Below are positions 33,243-40,324 of a stretch of 46,136 nt of DNA, one piece after another; the first letter of the stretch is position 1, and each line of letters opens with the position of its first letter. Source of the DNA: Oscillospiraceae bacterium (GTDB lineage: Bacteria; Bacillota; Clostridia; Oscillospirales; Acutalibacteraceae); contig SVPV01000017.1 in assembly GCA_015065725.1 (NCBI GenBank), forward strand, positions 1-46,136. Reading direction: 5' to 3'. Under the pieces are notes generated by a model. It did no database searches. It saw nothing but the letters and a program-made list of their open reading frames with translations, and was not told the DNA's origin. Both the position numbers and the translations under genes were made by a program.

Positions 33243-33684
33243 GTTTTTAGGGGTTATTATTTTGCTTGTGTCGGTGGCGGGATACGGTTTTTATAAGGCG
33301 GCTAAAGCCGAGCTTGCCGCTAAACGAGTTCTTCAATATATTTCCTGCATCACCGAGCTTCGTGATAGAATTTTTTATGATGGAAGCGAGGTTGTAACCC
33401 TTGTAAAAGCGGCTTTTGGGGAACTGCCGCTTGTTGTTATAGAAGACGGCAGGATACATACGGCTGATTGCGGAATTGCCGATAGCGAGCGAAAAATAAT
33501 TGAAGATTTTTTCAATAGGCTCGGCACTACCGAGCGTCAAGGAGAGGTCAGCCGAGCAGAGCTTTGCCTTTCACTACTTAAGGAAAAAAATAAAATAATA
33601 TCCGAAGAAACGGTAAAAAAGGCAAAGCTTTACCGCATATTAGGTATTTGCGGTGGACTTTTTTTAGCGATTATATTCGTGTAA
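33226..33684 (+). CDS. spoIIIAB: Stage III sporulation protein AB
   Basis: Membrane component of the SpoIIIA channel, related to GspF/type II secretion platform proteins. The 152 residues hold an N-terminal hydrophobic segment (about 4-22), a charged helical middle and a C-terminal membrane segment (about 136-152). The start is GTG 33226, with AAAGGAGAT (33212-33220) correctly spaced; it lies inside spoIIIAA, so the pair is translationally coupled. The family match is by pattern (A-x-x-E-L-x-x-R and E-R-x-G-E-V-S-R-A-E) and by operon position. Confidence 0.9.
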   Translation: MIWIIKFLGVIILLVSVAGYGFYKAAKAELAAKRVLQYISCITELRDRIFYDGSEVVTLVKAAFGELPLVVIEDGRIHTADCGIADSERKIIEDFFNRLGTTERQGEVSRAELCLSLLKEKNKIISEETVKKAKLYRILGICGGLFLAIIFV

Positions 33685-33706
33685 TAAAATGAGAGCAGGT
33701 TTTCAA

Positions 33707-33901
33707 ATGGATGTAGATTTTATATTTAAAATTGCGGCTATAGGAATAATAGTTACGGTTTTAAATCAACTGCTTGTGCGGTCGGGCAGAGAGGAACAGG
33801 CAATGCTTACCACACTTGCAGGGCTTGTGGTTGTGCTACTTATGATAGTTTCTGCAATAGCCGAGCTTTTTAGCACCGTAAAGGGACTTTTCGGACTTTG
33901 A
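33707..33901 (+). CDS. spoIIIAC: Stage III sporulation protein AC
   Basis: A tiny, very conserved membrane protein of the channel. I choose ATG 33707 because M-D-V-D-F-I-F-K-I-A-A-I-G-I matches the usual family N-terminus; ATG 33689 adds six residues and lacks a ribosome site. The 64 residues form two hydrophobic helices joined by a conserved G-R-E-E-Q-A-M-L-T-T-L-A-G-L hairpin. It sits 22 bases after spoIIIAB and 1 base before spoIIIAD. Confidence 0.93.
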   Translation: MDVDFIFKIAAIGIIVTVLNQLLVRSGREEQAMLTTLAGLVVVLLMIVSAIAELFSTVKGLFGL

Positions 33902-33902
33902 T

Positions 33903-34286
33903 ATGGAAATACTTAAGGTTTTAGGTTTCTGTCTTGTGTCCTCGGTACTATCGCTTATATTCAAGCAACAAAGACAGGAGTACGCATTTTTTATATCGGT
34001 AGCGGCGGCAATTTCGGTTTTGTCGTTATTGTGCCTTAGAGTATTTCCTCAATTGGAGGAAATAAAAGTGCTAATAAGTAGCTCGGGTATAGAAATGGAA
34101 TATTTTAAGGTGGCACTTAAGGCGTTGGGAATTGCCTATCTTACCGAGTTTACCGCCGATACTTGTCGGGATTTCGGACAAGGCTCTATTGCATCAAAGG
34201 CAGAGCTTGCAGGTAAAGCGGCAATTTTTATTATATCAATACCACTGCTTGCTTCAGTCCTTAAAACTGCCTTAGAATTGGTGTAA
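33903..34286 (+). CDS. spoIIIAD: Stage III sporulation protein AD
   Basis: A 127-residue membrane protein of the SpoIIIA complex with three or four hydrophobic helices. The conserved E-Y-A-F-F-I-S-V-A-A segment, the Y-F-K-V-A-L-K-A-L-G-I-A-Y-L-T-E-F block and A-D-T-C-R-D-F-G-Q are visible and typical. The ATG follows the spoIIIAC stop by one base (T-G-A-T-A-T-G), so expression depends on coupled translation. Confidence 0.93.
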   Translation: MEILKVLGFCLVSSVLSLIFKQQRQEYAFFISVAAAISVLSLLCLRVFPQLEEIKVLISSSGIEMEYFKVALKALGIAYLTEFTADTCRDFGQGSIASKAELAGKAAIFIISIPLLASVLKTALELV

Positions 34287-34289
34287 AAT

Positions 34290-35387
34290 ATGAAGAATTT
34301 AAAAGTACTGTTTTTATTTTTTACTTTCTTTTTGGTTTTTCCGTTTACCGTAAATGCCCAAGAATACAGTATTGACGGTGTGGATGCGGTCGAAGAAGCA
34401 TTGCCCGACGAGGTGGGAGATATTCTTGATAGCTATGGTATTAGTCCAAACAGCACCGAATGGGCAAAGGCAATTAGTAGCGAGAGCGTTTTTTCACATA
34501 TATCAAGCTTTATTAAAAGCGGTATAAAAGCACCCTTAAAAACGGCAGGGACTGCCCTTGCTATAGTGGTAGTAATTGCGGCAATAACCTCCCTTTCTAG
34601 CAAAAGTGAAATTTCTTCGAATGCGGTGTTTTTATGTGGACTGTCGTTAATAGTTTTTTTAGTGGCACAGGTTTATGGGTCAGTAAAGGCGGCGGCAACC
34701 GCTATTAAGGGCAGTGCTACCTTTATGATGGCGTTTGTACCAATGTATGCAGGTATAATCGCAGTGTCTGGCGGTGTAGCATCATCTGTAACTATGAGCA
34801 GTCTGCTTTTGGTTGCATCAGAGGTTTCAAGTGCACTAGCCGCTTACATAATAGTGCCGCTAATGAGCGGATATTTGGCATTGTCGGTAAGTACCGCCGC
34901 ATCTCCGCTTATAAATAGCAATGCGGTAGGTGAGTCGGTAAAAAAAATTGCACTTTGGGTACTTTCCTTTATTACAACTATATTTTTAGGTGTTTTGGGT
35001 ATTCAAACAACCGTAAATTCTGCCGCAGACTCTTTGGCACTTCGTACTTCAAAGTTTTTAATTGGCACCGCCGTTCCCGTAGCAGGACCTGCACTTTCGG
35101 AAGCAGTAGCTACGGTAAGTACCTCTATGCAGCTGCTTAAATCTACCGCAGGCATATACGGTGTAATAGCCTTGGTGTTACTGCTTTTACCCATAATAAT
35201 AGAGCTTTTGCTTTGGCGTATTTCAATGATGCTGCTTGGTATAATATCCGAAATTCTAGACGTCGGCAAGGTAACAACCGTTTTTAAGTCAATAGATTCA
35301 ATGCTTGCATTGCTTATAGGTATAACAATGCTTATAGCAGCACTTTTTATAATATCACTTACAGTGGTAGTTAGCCAAAGCGTTTAA
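34290..35387 (+). CDS. spoIIIAE: Stage III sporulation protein AE
   Basis: Large polytopic membrane subunit of the SpoIIIA channel. The 365 residues begin with a signal-like segment (1-23, ending V-N-A), then an extracytoplasmic region and about eight transmembrane helices. The Y-G-I-S-P-N-S-T-E-W and A-D-S-L-A-L-R-T-S-K-F blocks fit the family. The last few codons, S-Q-S-V-stop, lie inside the left arm of an inverted-repeat element at 35372, so insertion may have replaced the original C-terminus. The start is 4 bases after spoIIIAD with a weak ribosome site. Confidence 0.93.
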   Translation: MKNLKVLFLFFTFFLVFPFTVNAQEYSIDGVDAVEEALPDEVGDILDSYGISPNSTEWAKAISSESVFSHISSFIKSGIKAPLKTAGTALAIVVVIAAITSLSSKSEISSNAVFLCGLSLIVFLVAQVYGSVKAAATAIKGSATFMMAFVPMYAGIIAVSGGVASSVTMSSLLLVASEVSSALAAYIIVPLMSGYLALSVSTAASPLINSNAVGESVKKIALWVLSFITTIFLGVLGIQTTVNSAADSLALRTSKFLIGTAVPVAGPALSEAVATVSTSMQLLKSTAGIYGVIALVLLLLPIIIELLLWRISMMLLGIISEILDVGKVTTVFKSIDSMLALLIGITMLIAALFIISLTVVVSQSV

Positions 35388-35530
35388 ACCCAAACCAGCC
35401 TAAAAGGGCGGTTTTAAGGCGTCTTTTGGCTCTTTGTCGCACATAGGCGACAGATTTGCGAGTATTTTAACAAAGCCACAGTAAAAAATCCTTATTCCAA
35501 AATCTGATTCGGGTTTGAACGCTTTGGCTA
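35372..35530. mobile_element. MITE-like inverted-repeat element inside the spoIIIA operon, 159 bp
   Basis: The 20-bp ends (35372-35391, TAGCCAAAGCGTTTAAACCC; and 35511-35530) are inverted copies with one mismatch and begin and end in TA, as expected for TA-targeting IS630/Tc1-type elements. Inside are a perfect 6-bp hairpin (TGTCGC with GCGACA, near 35435-35452) and an imperfect one near 35398-35420. The left arm covers the spoIIIAE stop codon. It creates a 159-base gap between spoIIIAE and spoIIIAF in an otherwise overlapping operon. No reading frame. Confidence 0.7.
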
Positions 35531-35546
35531 GTACAGGTAAAACTAT

Positions 35547-35978
35547 ATGAGTACATTTTTTGATTTTATAGGTGTTTTTTGTAGTGCCGCTATGCTTTTT
35601 GGCGGAATTTTTCTTTTAAAACCGTCAGGAAACACATCCAAGGCGGTAAAATATGTTTTTGCACTAATATTTTTGTGTATTGTAATTTCTGCACTTTTAA
35701 ATATTAAAATCGACGAAATTTCAATAGACAATAAAAAAATTGAGCAAAGCATAAATACGGCATCGCTATCAAAGGATTTTTTAAAACTGACATTTGAAGA
35801 AGTGTTGCGTGGCCAAGATATAAATTTTAATAAAATTACTGTTTGTACTAATAAAACCGAAAACGGCAGCATAACTATTAGTAAAGTGACGGTTTATTCT
35901 AAGGATTCGCCTGAAAAAATAATAGCAGCACTAGGTGGTAATAATGCAGAATATGAAATAGAGGTCTTATATGAATGA
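35547..35978 (+). CDS. spoIIIAF: Stage III sporulation protein AF
   Basis: A 143-residue channel subunit with two N-terminal transmembrane helices (about 5-25 and 33-50) and a ferredoxin-like soluble domain, which in relatives forms a ring. The F-A-L-I-F-L-C-I-V-I-S-A-L-L segment and the late V-T-V-Y-S-K-D-S-P-E strand fit the family. The ribosome site is weak (AGGT). Because an inverted-repeat element separates it from spoIIIAE, translation cannot be coupled to the upstream gene as it is elsewhere in the operon. It overlaps spoIIIAG by 8 bases. Confidence 0.88.
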   Translation: MSTFFDFIGVFCSAAMLFGGIFLLKPSGNTSKAVKYVFALIFLCIVISALLNIKIDEISIDNKKIEQSINTASLSKDFLKLTFEEVLRGQDINFNKITVCTNKTENGSITISKVTVYSKDSPEKIIAALGGNNAEYEIEVLYE

Positions 35979-36531
35979 AGCAATTAAAAAAATATCCGTC
36001 GCACTAAAAAAACCGAAACTTCTTATAATAATGGGCATATGCGGAATTGTGTTATTGGTTTTATCTTCTTTTTTTAGCACAGGGGAAGAAAATAGCGATA
36101 AAATTAAAACAGATGATTCGGGGGAGTTTACCGAAAGTTATAGAAAAGGTCTAGAAGAAAGTGTTTTAAAGATTGTAAAAAGTATTAGCGGAGATAAAAA
36201 GGCTACCGTAGTGGTAACTCTTGAAAGCGGAATACGTTACAGCTATGCCGACTCGTATGACGAAACTTCGTCAAATTCTTCTAATGATAATTCGCAAAAT
36301 GAGAGCAGTAGCTCATCAAAAACATATTTGACCTTTAAAAATGATGAGGGAGGGGAGGAACCGCTTGTTGTAACCGAAATTATGCCCGAAATAAGAGGTG
36401 TAGCAATTGTGTGTGCAGGCGGTGATAATGAGGTTTTAGCAGAAAAAATAAAAAATGCTGTAACAGCAGCACTTAATATTACATCAAAAAGAGTATACAT
36501 TGTAGGAGGCAGCAATTATGAAAAAAGGTAA
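35971..36531 (+). CDS. spoIIIAG: Stage III sporulation protein AG
   Basis: Forms the large ring of the SpoIIIA-SpoIIQ channel in the intermembrane space. The 186 residues have one N-terminal transmembrane helix (about 17-35) and a ring-building domain split by a Ser/Asn-rich insert (residues about 96-116). That insert matches the place where family members carry an extra beta-triangle, though here it is short and low-complexity. The R-G-V-A-I-V-C-A-G-G-D and T-A-A-L-N-I-T-S-K-R-V-Y-I blocks are conserved. It overlaps both neighbours (8 bases with AF, 14 with AH). Confidence 0.93.
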   Translation: MNEAIKKISVALKKPKLLIIMGICGIVLLVLSSFFSTGEENSDKIKTDDSGEFTESYRKGLEESVLKIVKSISGDKKATVVVTLESGIRYSYADSYDETSSNSSNDNSQNESSSSSKTYLTFKNDEGGEEPLVVTEIMPEIRGVAIVCAGGDNEVLAEKIKNAVTAALNITSKRVYIVGGSNYEKR

Positions 36532-37051
36532 AGTGATAGGTAAAAAGCATATAGCTTTGGTGGTAATGGTGTTAGCACTTGGTGCTGCAGTATGGCTTAA
36601 TATGAAATTTTCGTCAGATAAATATTTAGGTGAAGCAAAGTATGTAAATAGTAATAACGATACCGCTATAGAAACAGCGGCAAAGGTAGAAACAGATTAT
36701 TTTGCCGAGGCTAAAAAAGAGCGTGAAAAAGCACTGAAAGAAGCAACAGAACTAGTCGAGGAAACCCTTAAAAGCTCAACGCTTACTGATGCCGATAAAA
36801 AAGAAGCCTTGAATACCACAAAACAGTTAGCTACAAGAATTGAAAATGAAGTAAACATAGAAACGCTTTTAAAGGCAAAGGGCTTCGAAAAGGCAGTTGC
36901 GGTAATAGGGGAGAAAAGCGTTAATATTATTGTAAAGTCGGACGGTCTTACAACGGCTCAGACCTTGCAGATACAGGATATTGTAACCGAGGAAACAAAA
37001 ATCCCGTTAAGCAATATTAAAATAGTTACCTATGGTGATGCGAAAAAATAA
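36518..37051 (+). CDS. spoIIIAH: Stage III sporulation protein AH
   Basis: Mother-cell membrane protein whose extracytoplasmic domain binds forespore SpoIIQ to bridge the two membranes. The 177 residues show an N-terminal transmembrane helix (about 10-27), a charged helical stretch with D-Y-F-A-E-A-K-K-E-R-E-K-A (about 63-75), and a YscJ/FliF-like ring domain (G-F-E-K-A-V-A-V-I-G, then the A-Q-T-L-Q-I-Q-D-I-V helix). ATG 36518 follows GTAGGAGGC, a strong site inside spoIIIAG. It ends the operon; a weak hairpin follows. Confidence 0.93.
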   Translation: MKKGKVIGKKHIALVVMVLALGAAVWLNMKFSSDKYLGEAKYVNSNNDTAIETAAKVETDYFAEAKKEREKALKEATELVEETLKSSTLTDADKKEALNTTKQLATRIENEVNIETLLKAKGFEKAVAVIGEKSVNIIVKSDGLTTAQTLQIQDIVTEETKIPLSNIKIVTYGDAKK

Positions 37052-37052
37052 C

Positions 37053-37092
37053 GCCTAAAATTTATAAAAATTATAAGTTTTGGCTTTTATTG
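37053..37092 (+). terminator. Weak terminator-like hairpin after spoIIIAH
   Basis: GCCTAAAATTTATAA (37053-37067) pairs with TTATAAGTTTTGGC (37071-37084) with a bulge and a mismatch, followed by a T-rich stretch. It is AT-rich and imperfect, so termination may be leaky. Confidence 0.4.
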
Positions 37093-37103
37093 TTAAAAAA
37101 AAG

Positions 37104-37131
37104 TTGAGTTATTTGAAAAGTGTGTTATAAT
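37104..37131 (+). promoter_or_regulatory. SigA-type promoter for the Asp23-family gene
   Basis: TTGAGT (37104-37109) and a perfect TATAAT (37126-37131) with 16-base spacing, 36 bases before the gene. Confidence 0.65.
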
Positions 37132-37167
37132 ATAAGTGTAAATTGATGACACGGAGGACTAGTGACT

Positions 37168-37521
37168 ATGGAAAATAATAAAACCGAGCTTTCTGTTAAT
37201 ACTCAAGTTTTAGAAAAAATGGCAGAGATTGCCGCAAAGGAAATCGACGGCGTTGCCGCAATTTGCAAAAAAGCTGTAGATATAAAGGGTGCCGTAAAAA
37301 CTAAAAGTGCATTCAAAGGCGTTGTAGCCGAAAATGTTAACGGTGCTATAAAAATTACTGTATATGTAAATGTTAAGCGTGAGGCTAATGTGCGTGAGGT
37401 TTGTGAGGCTGTTCAAAACAATGTTAAGGACAAAATTCAAACTATGACAGGCACCGCCGTTACAGTTGTAAACGTAGTTGCTGCCGACATAACATTTAAT
37501 GAAGTAGTTGAAGAAAATTAA
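37168..37521 (+). CDS. Asp23/Gls24 family envelope stress protein (YqhY-like)
   Basis: A 117-residue cytoplasmic protein of the Asp23/Gls24 family (DUF322). I choose ATG 37168, 10 bases after GGAGG; GTG 37162 is too close. The family pattern is clear: V-L-E-K-M-A-E-I-A-A-K-E-I-D-G-V, a beta strand I-K-I-T-V-Y-V-N-V, and V-N-V-V-A-A-D-I-T-F near the end. In Firmicutes a member of this family lies close to accBC and the spoIIIA operon, and has been linked to fatty-acid synthesis control and envelope stress. No accB/accC follows here. It has its own promoter and terminator. Confidence 0.9.
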   Translation: MENNKTELSVNTQVLEKMAEIAAKEIDGVAAICKKAVDIKGAVKTKSAFKGVVAENVNGAIKITVYVNVKREANVREVCEAVQNNVKDKIQTMTGTAVTVVNVVAADITFNEVVEEN

Positions 37522-37542
37522 TAAATTTAAGTTTTAAAGCTA

Positions 37543-37579
37543 AAACTGATTTCGATTATTTATCGAAGTCAGTTTTTTT
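37543..37579 (+). terminator. Rho-independent terminator
   Basis: AAACTGATTTCGAT (37543-37556) pairs with ATCGAAGTCAGTTT (37562-37575), one G-T pair and a 5-base loop, then T to 37579. Confidence 0.85.
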
Positions 37580-37586
37580 GTATAAC

Positions 37587-37617
37587 AAAAACCACCTGCT
37601 AATGCAAGGTGGTTTTT
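37587..37617 (-). terminator. Bidirectional terminator ending rhaB
   Basis: AAAAACCACCT (37587-37597) and AGGTGGTTTTT (37607-37617) form an 11-bp stem; either strand ends in five U. It lies 26 bases beyond the rhaB stop on the reverse strand, so its main use is to end rhaB. Confidence 0.8.
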
Positions 37618-37643
37618 GATTGATTATTATTAAATCTAAAATA

Positions 37644-39110
37644 TTATTTACCGATTATCTTCTTGTAATCCTCATAAGCCTTATCCCAAGCCTCGCTGTT
37701 GGTGGGTAGGTACTGCTTTAAGTCGGTCGAATTGATTACGGTCTGGCGGATAGCCTTAAAGTCCTCAATTTCGCCTAAAGCATAGTAAGCTACCGCAATG
37801 TTGCCCATAACTGTAGCCTCGGTAGGACCGGCAAGAACCTCACAACCGCAAGCATCTGCGGTAAGCTGACATAAAAGCTTATCCTTAATACCGCCGCCCA
37901 ACATGTTGATGCGGTTATAATCCTTACCTGTTAAACTGTGAAGACCGTTAAATGTGTATTTATATTTCATAGCAAGACTTTGATAAATACAACGCATTAT
38001 CTCGCCGCGTGTCTTGGGGACATACTGACCTGTACGCTCGCAAAATTCCTTAACGCGTCTGGGCAGATTACCTGCAGGGGCGAAAGACCCATTATCAACG
38101 TCAATAAAGCAACGGAAAGGCTCTGCAGCTAATGCTTCATGTTCAAGTGTGTCAAAGCCTACCTCAACACCCTCACGACGCCACTGACGGCGTGATTCTT
38201 GAATAAGCCAAAGTCCCATAATGTTTTTAAGGAAGCGTGTAGTACCCTTAAAACCGCCCTCGTTCGTAAAGTTAGCATCGGCTGCAGCCTGTGTTAAAAT
38301 AGGAGTTTCGTTTTCAATGCCGAAAAGACTCCAAGTTCCGCAGCTGATATATACAAAGTCATCAGAAAGGCTTGGTGTTGCAACAACTGCCGATGCGGTA
38401 TCGTGTGTAGGTACTGCAATTACGGGTACTTTAGGACAACCAAGCTCTTCACAAATCTCATCTGATAATAGACCTAATTCCTCGCCTGCTTCAATAACAT
38501 CTGGGAAAATTCCTTCGGGCAAACCGAGCTTTTTAATAATCTCGCGGTTCCAATCTCTCTTATAAGGGTCGAAAAGATTTGTTGTTGAAACATTTGTAGC
38601 CTCGGCACGCATAACGCCTGTAAGCATATATGCAAAAAGGTCGGGTATAAGTAGGATTTTATCAGTAAGCTCTAAAAGCTCAGGCTCGTAAAGCTTTAAG
38701 TACATAAGCTGATAAATGGTGTTAAAATTCATAAGCTGTGTTCCGCAAAGGGAATAAAGCTCATCCTTAGGTATAATTTCAAACACCTTTTCGGGAATAC
38801 CCTCTGTACGAGTGTCACGGTAATGAACGGGATTACATAGTAATCTTCCGTTTTTGTCAAGCATACCAAAGTCAACGCCCCAAGTATCAATACCTATAGC
38901 GTCAAATCCGCCGTTGTTTACAGCCTTTGTAATGCCTGCCTTAATTTCAAAGAAAAGACGTAGTACGTCCCAATACATTCTGCCGTTTACTACTACGGGG
39001 TCGTTGCTGAAACGGTGAATTTCCTGCATTTCAATTTTGCCGTCAATAAGCGTAGCCAGCATAGCTCTGCCGCTTGAAGCACCAAAGTCAAAAGAAAGAA
39101 CTTTTTTCAT
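37644..39110 (-). CDS. rhaB: Rhamnulokinase
   Basis: Phosphorylates L-rhamnulose to rhamnulose 1-phosphate with ATP, a step of rhamnose use. The start is the ATG at 39110-39108, behind GGAGGA (39117-39122); the frame is open to 39140 but without a better ribosome site. The 488-residue FGGY-family kinase opens F-D-F-G-A-S-S-G-R-A, the ATP phosphate loop in rhamnulokinases. It contains D-T-W-G-V-D-F-G with the catalytic-region Asp, a T-H-D-T-A-S-A-V block, S-C-G-T-W-S-L, and late G-G-G-I-K-D adenosine-binding glycines. Fuculokinase is the closest alternative. No rhaA or rhaD is adjacent, so it stands alone on the reverse strand between forward operons. Confidence 0.93.
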   Translation of the reverse strand: MKKVLSFDFGASSGRAMLATLIDGKIEMQEIHRFSNDPVVVNGRMYWDVLRLFFEIKAGITKAVNNGGFDAIGIDTWGVDFGMLDKNGRLLCNPVHYRDTRTEGIPEKVFEIIPKDELYSLCGTQLMNFNTIYQLMYLKLYEPELLELTDKILLIPDLFAYMLTGVMRAEATNVSTTNLFDPYKRDWNREIIKKLGLPEGIFPDVIEAGEELGLLSDEICEELGCPKVPVIAVPTHDTASAVVATPSLSDDFVYISCGTWSLFGIENETPILTQAAADANFTNEGGFKGTTRFLKNIMGLWLIQESRRQWRREGVEVGFDTLEHEALAAEPFRCFIDVDNGSFAPAGNLPRRVKEFCERTGQYVPKTRGEIMRCIYQSLAMKYKYTFNGLHSLTGKDYNRINMLGGGIKDKLLCQLTADACGCEVLAGPTEATVMGNIAVAYYALGEIEDFKAIRQTVINSTDLKQYLPTNSEAWDKAYEDYKKIIGK

Positions 39111-39144
39111 AAATTTTCCTCCAAAAAATAATTTATACAATGCT

Positions 39145-39173
39145 AGTATAACACATAAAATTTTGCTTGTCTA
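39145..39173 (-). promoter_or_regulatory. SigA-type promoter for rhaB
   Basis: On the reverse strand TAGACA (39168-39173) and TATACT (39145-39150) are 17 bases apart, five of six matches each. The start would fall near 39138, giving a leader of about 28 bases. Confidence 0.65.
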
Positions 39174-39238
39174 CAATAATTAAGACATACTTGAGTTTTT
39201 TTCAAATTCGTTTTTGAAAGTGAAATTAAAGAAAAATA

Positions 39239-39269
39239 GTGGTAAAATAGTGATATTTGTGGTAAAATA
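39239..39269 (+). repeat. Direct repeat upstream of the HD-domain gene
   Basis: GTGGTAAAATA occurs twice (39239-39249 and 39259-39269), start to start 20 bases, about two helix turns. It lies 28-58 bases before the HD-domain gene. Each copy contains a TAAAAT that could be a -10 box, but no matching -35 was found. An operator is possible; the GTGG core resembles the MraZ boxes near 19860. Confidence 0.45.
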
Positions 39270-39296
39270 AATACAATAACAATACGGAGGATAAAA

Positions 39297-39956
39297 ATGT
39301 TAACTTTTGACGAAATTAGGCACAATAATGATATTAATACATACATTACTGCTGCTGACCACTCGCTAGCGGCACTCGGCTTTACTGAGCATAGCTTTGC
39401 CCATGTCGGTAAGGTGGCAAATACCGCTGCATACATTTTAACAACGCTAGGTGTTGACGAGCATAAAATAGAGCTTGCGAAAATAGCAGCATACCTTCAC
39501 GATATAGGAAATGTTGTAAACCGTATTGAACATTCTCAAAGCGGTGCAGTTATGGCATTCCGTATACTTGATAATTTAAAAATGCCCTCGGCTGATATTG
39601 CGGCTATTATAACCGCAATAGGAAATCATGACGAGGGAACAGGGGTGCCTGTTGACGAGATTTCGGCGGCACTTATTTTAGCAGACAAGTCAGACGTTAG
39701 GAGAAGTCGTGTTAGAAACCGCGATAAGACAAGCTTTGATATTCACGATAGGGTTAACTATTCGGTTACCGATTCAAATCTTGTTATAAATGATAAAAAG
39801 AACGAAATACGGCTTTCGCTTAAGGTTGATACAGAGTACGGCTCTATAATGGACTATTTTGAAATATTTATGCAAAGAATGCTTATGTGCCGTAAAGCCG
39901 CCGAAAAATTAGGACTCGACTTTAAACTTTCCATAAACGAACAGCAACTTATATAG
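39297..39956 (+). CDS. HD-domain metal-dependent phosphohydrolase
   Basis: A 219-residue cytoplasmic protein. The HD superfamily metal site is visible: H32/H36 in E-H-S-F-A-H-V, the His-Asp pair 68-69 in Y-L-H-D-I-G-N, and a later N-H-D-E-G-T-G plus A-D-K-S-D. This fits a divalent-metal phosphohydrolase acting on a nucleotide or phosphate ester. The C-terminal part (D-I-H-D-R-V-N-Y-S-V-T then an antiparallel pair) is a clostridial-type extension I do not recognise as a named domain. ATG 39297 follows ACGGAGG. It is divergent from rhaB, but no functional link is apparent. Substrate unknown. Confidence 0.8.
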   Translation: MLTFDEIRHNNDINTYITAADHSLAALGFTEHSFAHVGKVANTAAYILTTLGVDEHKIELAKIAAYLHDIGNVVNRIEHSQSGAVMAFRILDNLKMPSADIAAIITAIGNHDEGTGVPVDEISAALILADKSDVRRSRVRNRDKTSFDIHDRVNYSVTDSNLVINDKKNEIRLSLKVDTEYGSIMDYFEIFMQRMLMCRKAAEKLGLDFKLSINEQQLI

Positions 39957-39991
39957 GTTTTAAAAAAAATTAATATTTTTTGAAAAAAATC

Positions 39992-40020
39992 TTGCTTTTT
40001 AATAAAAAGTGTGGTATCAT
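39992..40020 (+). promoter_or_regulatory. SigA-type promoter for rpmE
   Basis: TTGCTT (39992-39997) and TATCAT (40015-40020) with 17-base spacing; predicted start near 40027. Confidence 0.5.
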
Positions 40021-40052
40021 TGTCACGTTACTGAAACGAAAGGGGTGACAAT
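40019..40052 (+). promoter_or_regulatory. Perfect 8-bp dyad around the rpmE ribosome site
   Basis: ATTGTCAC (40019-40026) and GTGACAAT (40045-40052) are exact inverted copies. They bracket the AAAGGGG ribosome site and end next to the ATG at 40055. If transcription starts upstream, the RNA would form a stem exposing the site in its loop. If it starts near 40027, only a DNA operator is possible. L31 is known to regulate its own mRNA in E. coli, so an autoregulatory site is plausible. Confidence 0.5.
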
Positions 40053-40054
40053 TG

Positions 40055-40258
40055 ATGAAAGAAGGAATTCATCCGCAGTACGATAAGGTAGTTATTAAGT
40101 GTGCTTGTGGTGCTGAATTTGAAACACGCTCAACTAAAAAGGACATCCGTTTGGATATATGCTCTAAATGTCATCCGTTTTTTACCGGTAAGCAGAAGTT
40201 GGTAGATACCGGTGGTCGTGTTGACAGATTCAAAAAGCGTTTTGGTATGGATAAGTAA
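40055..40258 (+). CDS. rpmE: 50S ribosomal protein L31 (zinc-binding form)
   Basis: Large-subunit ribosomal protein that bridges the two subunits. The 67-residue protein starts at ATG 40055 after AAAGGGGTGA and opens M-K-E-G-I-H-P-Q-Y. Four cysteines for zinc are present: Cys16 and Cys18 in K-C-A-C-G, Cys36 and Cys39 in I-C-S-K-C-H-P-F, so this is the C+ (zinc-containing) type rather than a zinc-free YkgM-like paralogue. The [14 protein letters not shown] end is typical. It has its own promoter and terminator. Confidence 0.97.
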   Translation: MKEGIHPQYDKVVIKCACGAEFETRSTKKDIRLDICSKCHPFFTGKQKLVDTGGRVDRFKKRFGMDK

Positions 40259-40270
40259 TTACCTAATATT

Positions 40271-40308
40271 CCGCAACAGCCACTTGGCAGTTGCGGATTT
40301 TTCTTTTT
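40271..40308 (+). terminator. Rho-independent terminator after rpmE
   Basis: CCGCAAC (40271-40277) pairs with GTTGCGG (40290-40296); inside, GCC pairs with GGC beyond an A-A mismatch, with loop ACTT. A T-rich tail follows. Confidence 0.85.
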
Positions 40309-40324
40309 AAGGTGGAGATAAGCT

